This document shows, piece by piece, positions 5,084-8,741 of a stretch of 8,741 nt of DNA; within the stretch, counting starts at the first letter, position 1, and each line of letters opens with the position of its first letter. The notes under the pieces are model-generated. The model did not search any database. It worked only from the letters and a program-made list of their open reading frames with translations, and was not told the origin of the DNA. The stretch comes from Acidobacteriota bacterium (GTDB lineage Bacteria; Acidobacteriota; Aminicenantia; UBA2199), in contig JAKAGC010000123.1 in assembly GCA_021817755.1 (NCBI GenBank), positions 1 through 8,741 of the forward strand, written 5' to 3'. The position numbers and the translations under genes were made by a program.

Positions 5084-8000
5084 TTAGTACTCTTTCATTA
5101 ATGTCAAGGATTTGTAATCCTTCTTAAATCCGAATTCACTAAGTACCTGCCTATACGGACTGTCCAATACGGGTAACTGATTGACTGTCTCTACGGCAAT
5201 GTATTTTATGGGCTGAAATTCCCTTCCTACTAACACTTTAAAAAACTCTAAATACCTGGGGATTGACGGATTGTCGGGCTGTACTTCAAATACCAACTCC
5301 TTACCATTCTTTTTGGAAACAAGTACCAACTGCTTTCCATGAAATACAAGATGAGTGGTGGTTAGCCGGTGGGGAAACTTAAACCGTAACTCTTCCAATT
5401 GTATGCCACATGGAGAAATGGGATCGGCTGCATTCATCCAATATACGGCATCGGTTTCCAATGGCCGCGAGAGAAGCCCTATTACAGACGGAAGACAAAA
5501 TTGAAGCCCAGGTACGGATTTAAAAAAATGACCGGATACGATTTCACCGGATAACTCCATTAACCTTAACACAGGAAATACGACAGACCACCGGAACAAG
5601 GGTAACTCATTCCATAATAACTCCCGAAATAAAACCGGATACCGCATAAATAACTGCCTTACCCTGTCTTTTATAAGTTCTTGTGCATCGAGAGCATCGA
5701 TGGGACTTTGGGAAGACTGGGGCAAGGGATACCAATTGCCTGCAAACGGACGGGATGACTGCCACCGGTTAAAATTAAACCGCCTGGAATGATGAGTCTC
5801 CTGCATTTGTGGGGCTTCTTCAAGCTTGAAACGGTTCATGATACCGGTTCGTAAGACTTTGAAATTATCATTGGTGATCTTTCCTTCCCACGCCATTTGC
5901 CAGATGGCGGGTGCAAGCTGCCTTGAATCCTGCTGGGTGGTTCGTGTTAAATCGGCGAGATCGAATTTCCCACGAGTCTGACTGAATATCTTTTCAAGGA
6001 GCTCCCGGCTACTTACAGATATTGCCTCTTGCTGCTGATCCTCTTCACCGGATTCCTCGGGTTCAGGGGGGTCGAAGAGAGAAGCAAATAACTCGTAATC
6101 ATTCTCGAAACAAAATGAGATTCGCTCCTTTCCACATCCGAACCATACGAGAGGATTCTCTTTCATCAAGGTGTCGAGCCAGGAATTGTAATAGGGTTTC
6201 AACCGGGCAGGGAAGATATCGGTTTCCCATAATCCGGCTTTGGCTGGATACCCGAAGAGAGTCTCTATGGTCTGCTGGAATTGGGGGATACCTTCTGTGG
6301 GAGAAGTTAATTGGTGATAAGTAGCAAGAAATAAGGGAAATGCATCTATGTCGAGGGGCTGGATAGCGGGCCGGGCCTGACTGCGCCTGAGCCTTAATAA
6401 TATTTCAAGATTTCCTGAATCACAGACTTCTATTAATTTTATGTCCTGGTGATCCTGGGGAACCTCTGAAATATATTTATTTAATGAATCTATATAACTG
6501 GGGATTTCTTGGGGAATTCGGAATTCATCGATGATGACGCGTGCGTCTTCTACAAGATTCTCCATAGAGGTTTGAAGATATTGAGATGGAATGTGGAGGA
6601 CATGTGAAATATAGTGGGGAGAAACGGGGCCATAAAACTGTAACCACTGACTGAGAAAAGGAGTTAACGATTCACTGGTATCATTGGCTGGGATACGAAG
6701 TGCACGGGTAACTCGAGAAAGATTTTCGAGTGCGATATAAGCGCGAATGGTTCCATCTTCGTTTTTAAGGATATGGACTCGATCTTCTATGGACTGGAAG
6801 AGTTGGGACATGGGAATTTGTTGATCGAGTTCAACCGCACGGGATAATTCTTCCCATTCATGATGGGGTATGTATAAACGCTCCTTGAGCCATTGGAGAA
6901 GTTCATCGGGAGAAGTAGGTGCATAACCGGGAGCGATGCGGTGGAGTTTCTCCCGGAAGGTGTTAAGTAGTTCTTCTGTGAAACGGGGGCGTAAATGAGA
7001 TGAATACATAACCTCTTTTAATAAGGTATCGCTTAATCCGGTTTTAAGTTTTCCGTGGGGTTCATCATCGGCATACATGTACTGATTGGTTTGACGCCAT
7101 AAGATATTGTGAGTAAATGGAGATGGGGTCTGGGTCCGAACTTCGGTAATTTTTATCTGTTGGGTGTGGATTTCTTCGAGTAGGTTCAATAAAATATCGA
7201 TCTCAAAGTCATGGTTCATGCATTCACGCCAGGTTTCAAGCAGGATGGGAAAATCTTCGTATCTGGATACGGCTTCGAGTAGTTTCTTGGAACGAAGACG
7301 GTTGAGCCACAAGGGCATCCTCCGGCGAAAACTCTGACGGGGTAGAAGAAGGGCACGCTGGGCATTCTCCCTGAACCTGGCTCCGAAATACCCTGTTCCT
7401 TCGAGTTTATTTCTAAGGAGTGTGCGTACTTTATGGGGGGGGACAAGGGATAAAATATCGGAAATGCTAAATGAATGGGGCAAATTTAAAAGAATGCAGT
7501 CGTTGTTTACGAAAACGACGAGGGGATAGTTGTACTTTTCCTCCCATGCGGCGGCTATTGCATAAGCAAAAGGGCGGTTTACGGGGCCTCCCCAGAGGGT
7601 GTGAAGTACAGTTTGCTTGGCATCGCTGCGATTAACGGGGTCCTGGAAGTGCTCTACAAGAATATGATGCCGGTGGGGGAGTGGGGCACGGGTTTCGTGT
7701 ACCTGCTGCTTAAGGTAAACAATAAGTTCCTGTGCGGCCTGGGGAGTCATGAAATGCTCTTTCTGAAGCTGATCGATAAAGTGGGGGGATTGGAGGGATT
7801 GGTGGGCAGCTTCGAGAAATTCCCCGATCTTTTGAGAAAAATGGTACGACCGGTTAACATCATCGGCACGCCAGAAAGGAACAACAGAATCGGGTTTACT
7901 AACGGGTGTTACTTCGACATCATTGGGAGTGATTCGCTGGATTCGCCATGCCTTGTTCCCGAAAGGAAAGGCATCACCGAGTGAACGTTCCCAAACGAAT

Positions 8001-8741
8001 TCTTCGTCGAGTTCTCCAATTTTGGCTTTGGTATCTGAAAGACGTAAATTAAAATAACCGCGGTCGGGAATAACACCACCGGAAGAATAAAGAAGCATGG
8101 GGACACTGTCTCTGGCACGTGCGGTGTTTTTGATGCGGTCGACGAGGAGCCTGGGATTCAATTCCCTGATACGGGAATCGGCATACCTGCCGGCAAGCAT
8201 CTCGATCACGAGATCAAATTCTTTGCGGGATAAATGATGAAATGGATAACTGGCTCGTATTTCGGCAAATAACTGATCGATATCCATGGCCTGAGGTACG
8301 GTCATGGATAGGATGATCTGGGCAAGAACATCGAGTGGGGCCTGGAGAGGTTGAATGGGTTCGATGTCGGCTTTCTCGACCTGGGGGGTAATGACGGCAG
8401 CATCGATTAATCCATGAGGATGGAGGGGATAAAAGATACCGCTGGAAACCTGGTTGACGCCATGACCGGACCTTCCGATCCGCTGGATAGCTGAAGAGAT
8501 AGAATAAGGAGCCTGGATGGATACGACTTCATCGACGGAGCCGATGTCGATACCGAGTTCGAGAGAACTGGTGGCTACGATGGCAGATAATTCACCGTCT
8601 TTGAAACGTTTTTCGACTACGGAACGGATTTCCTTGGATAAGGAACCATGATGGGAATAAACGGTTTCATTTTCATTATTATCTTGGGTATTGCCTTCAT
8701 TAAGCCAGCGGGTAACCTTTTCAACGGTGCGTCTGCTGTTG
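5084..8741 (-). CDS. lhr: Lhr-type ATP-dependent helicase with C-terminal extension (5' end outside window)
   Basis: This is a superfamily 2 helicase that translocates 3'-5' on single-stranded nucleic acid and is linked to DNA repair. The frame stays open to the right edge, adding 145 residues before the ATG at 8305, which is therefore internal. Numbered from the first whole codon in the window: motif IV-like NSRRTVEKV at 1-9, motif V ATSSLELGIDIG at 56-67, motif VI QRIGRSGH at 86-93, then PLDVLAQIILSM leading into the winged-helix and Lhr-core domains. The distal half matches the extension of long Lhr proteins: GLWETDIFPARLKPYY, WLDTLMKENPLVWFG, LAPAIWQMAWEGKITND, and a final module with ELSGEIVSGHFF and GLQFCLP. 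With 1218 residues here and the N-terminal RecA domain missing, the whole protein should be about 1500 aa, the size of E. coli Lhr. No internal stop or frameshift is visible. Its G+C is clearly higher than that of its left neighbours. Confidence 0.92.
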   Translation of the reverse strand, partial: NSRRTVEKVTRWLNEGNTQDNNENETVYSHHGSLSKEIRSVVEKRFKDGELSAIVATSSLELGIDIGSVDEVVSIQAPYSISSAIQRIGRSGHGVNQVSSGIFYPLHPHGLIDAAVITPQVEKADIEPIQPLQAPLDVLAQIILSMTVPQAMDIDQLFAEIRASYPFHHLSRKEFDLVIEMLAGRYADSRIRELNPRLLVDRIKNTARARDSVPMLLYSSGGVIPDRGYFNLRLSDTKAKIGELDEEFVWERSLGDAFPFGNKAWRIQRITPNDVEVTPVSKPDSVVPFWRADDVNRSYHFSQKIGEFLEAAHQSLQSPHFIDQLQKEHFMTPQAAQELIVYLKQQVHETRAPLPHRHHILVEHFQDPVNRSDAKQTVLHTLWGGPVNRPFAYAIAAAWEEKYNYPLVVFVNNDCILLNLPHSFSISDILSLVPPHKVRTLLRNKLEGTGYFGARFRENAQRALLLPRQSFRRRMPLWLNRLRSKKLLEAVSRYEDFPILLETWRECMNHDFEIDILLNLLEEIHTQQIKITEVRTQTPSPFTHNILWRQTNQYMYADDEPHGKLKTGLSDTLLKEVMYSSHLRPRFTEELLNTFREKLHRIAPGYAPTSPDELLQWLKERLYIPHHEWEELSRAVELDQQIPMSQLFQSIEDRVHILKNEDGTIRAYIALENLSRVTRALRIPANDTSESLTPFLSQWLQFYGPVSPHYISHVLHIPSQYLQTSMENLVEDARVIIDEFRIPQEIPSYIDSLNKYISEVPQDHQDIKLIEVCDSGNLEILLRLRRSQARPAIQPLDIDAFPLFLATYHQLTSPTEGIPQFQQTIETLFGYPAKAGLWETDIFPARLKPYYNSWLDTLMKENPLVWFGCGKERISFCFENDYELFASLFDPPEPEESGEEDQQQEAISVSSRELLEKIFSQTRGKFDLADLTRTTQQDSRQLAPAIWQMAWEGKITNDNFKVLRTGIMNRFKLEEAPQMQETHHSRRFNFNRWQSSRPFAGNWYPLPQSSQSPIDALDAQELIKDRVRQLFMRYPVLFRELLWNELPLFRWSVVFPVLRLMELSGEIVSGHFFKSVPGLQFCLPSVIGLLSRPLETDAVYWMNAADPISPCGIQLEELRFKFPHRLTTTHLVFHGKQLVLVSKKNGKELVFEVQPDNPSIPRYLEFFKVLVGREFQPIKYIAVETVNQLPVLDSPYRQVLSEFGFKKDYKSLTLMKEY

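Noticed and set aside
6022..7984. Frames antisense to or overlapping lhr (6022-6324 plus, 7216-7446 minus, 7601-7984 plus)
   Set aside because: The helicase frame is continuous and matches its family through all these stretches. The alternatives lack ribosome sites and recognisable domains.
8303..8305. ATG as the start of the helicase (1073 aa)
   Set aside because: The frame continues without a stop to the window edge and encodes helicase motifs V and VI upstream, so this ATG is an internal Met in the sequence ILSMTVPQ.

Overview
The window is bacterial DNA with several ordinary Shine-Dalgarno sequences. It reads as an AT-rich accessory stretch (about 1-5080) beside the 3' two-thirds of a large housekeeping-type gene with visibly higher G+C (5084-8741). 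The organism cannot be named from this sequence. The IS4-family relic, AT-rich flanks and GGAGG-type ribosome sites fit many environmental Gram-negative lineages, including the Bacteroidota-related groups, but that is a weak inference.

From left to right: 1-998 is a decayed IS4-family transposase, cut by the left edge and broken by two frameshifts and three nonsense codons. 1117-1863 (minus) is an intact 248-residue protein of unrecognised family with its own promoter-like sequence and strong ribosome site. 1864-2779 carries no intact gene. It holds the worn end of an unidentified coding region next to the orphan gene (1886-2048) and, at 2168 to about 2580, an imperfect tandem array with a 21/42-bp period. 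The array keeps an open heptad-repeat reading frame on the minus strand.

2780-4758 (minus) is a two-gene operon. An ABC/AAA15-type ATPase is followed 11 bp later by a TOPRIM-like DUF4435 protein. This pair, in this order, is the architecture of the anti-phage system PARIS (AriA-AriB), and I read it as a PARIS-like module with its own promoter region at 4854-4899. In the characterised system AriA holds AriB inactive and releases it when a phage anti-restriction trigger is sensed; AriB then cleaves host tRNA and blocks phage growth. That mechanism is transferred by family and is not shown by this sequence.

4780-5083 is intergenic and holds that promoter region, a short-stem terminator for the next gene, and a pair of CTCTGTGG-type repeats. 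5084 to the right edge (minus) is lhr, a full-length-type Lhr helicase with the Lhr-specific C-terminal extension. Its N-terminal RecA domain and true start lie outside the window, so the ATG at 8305 is internal. All surviving genes are on the minus strand; the only plus-strand gene is the dead transposase.
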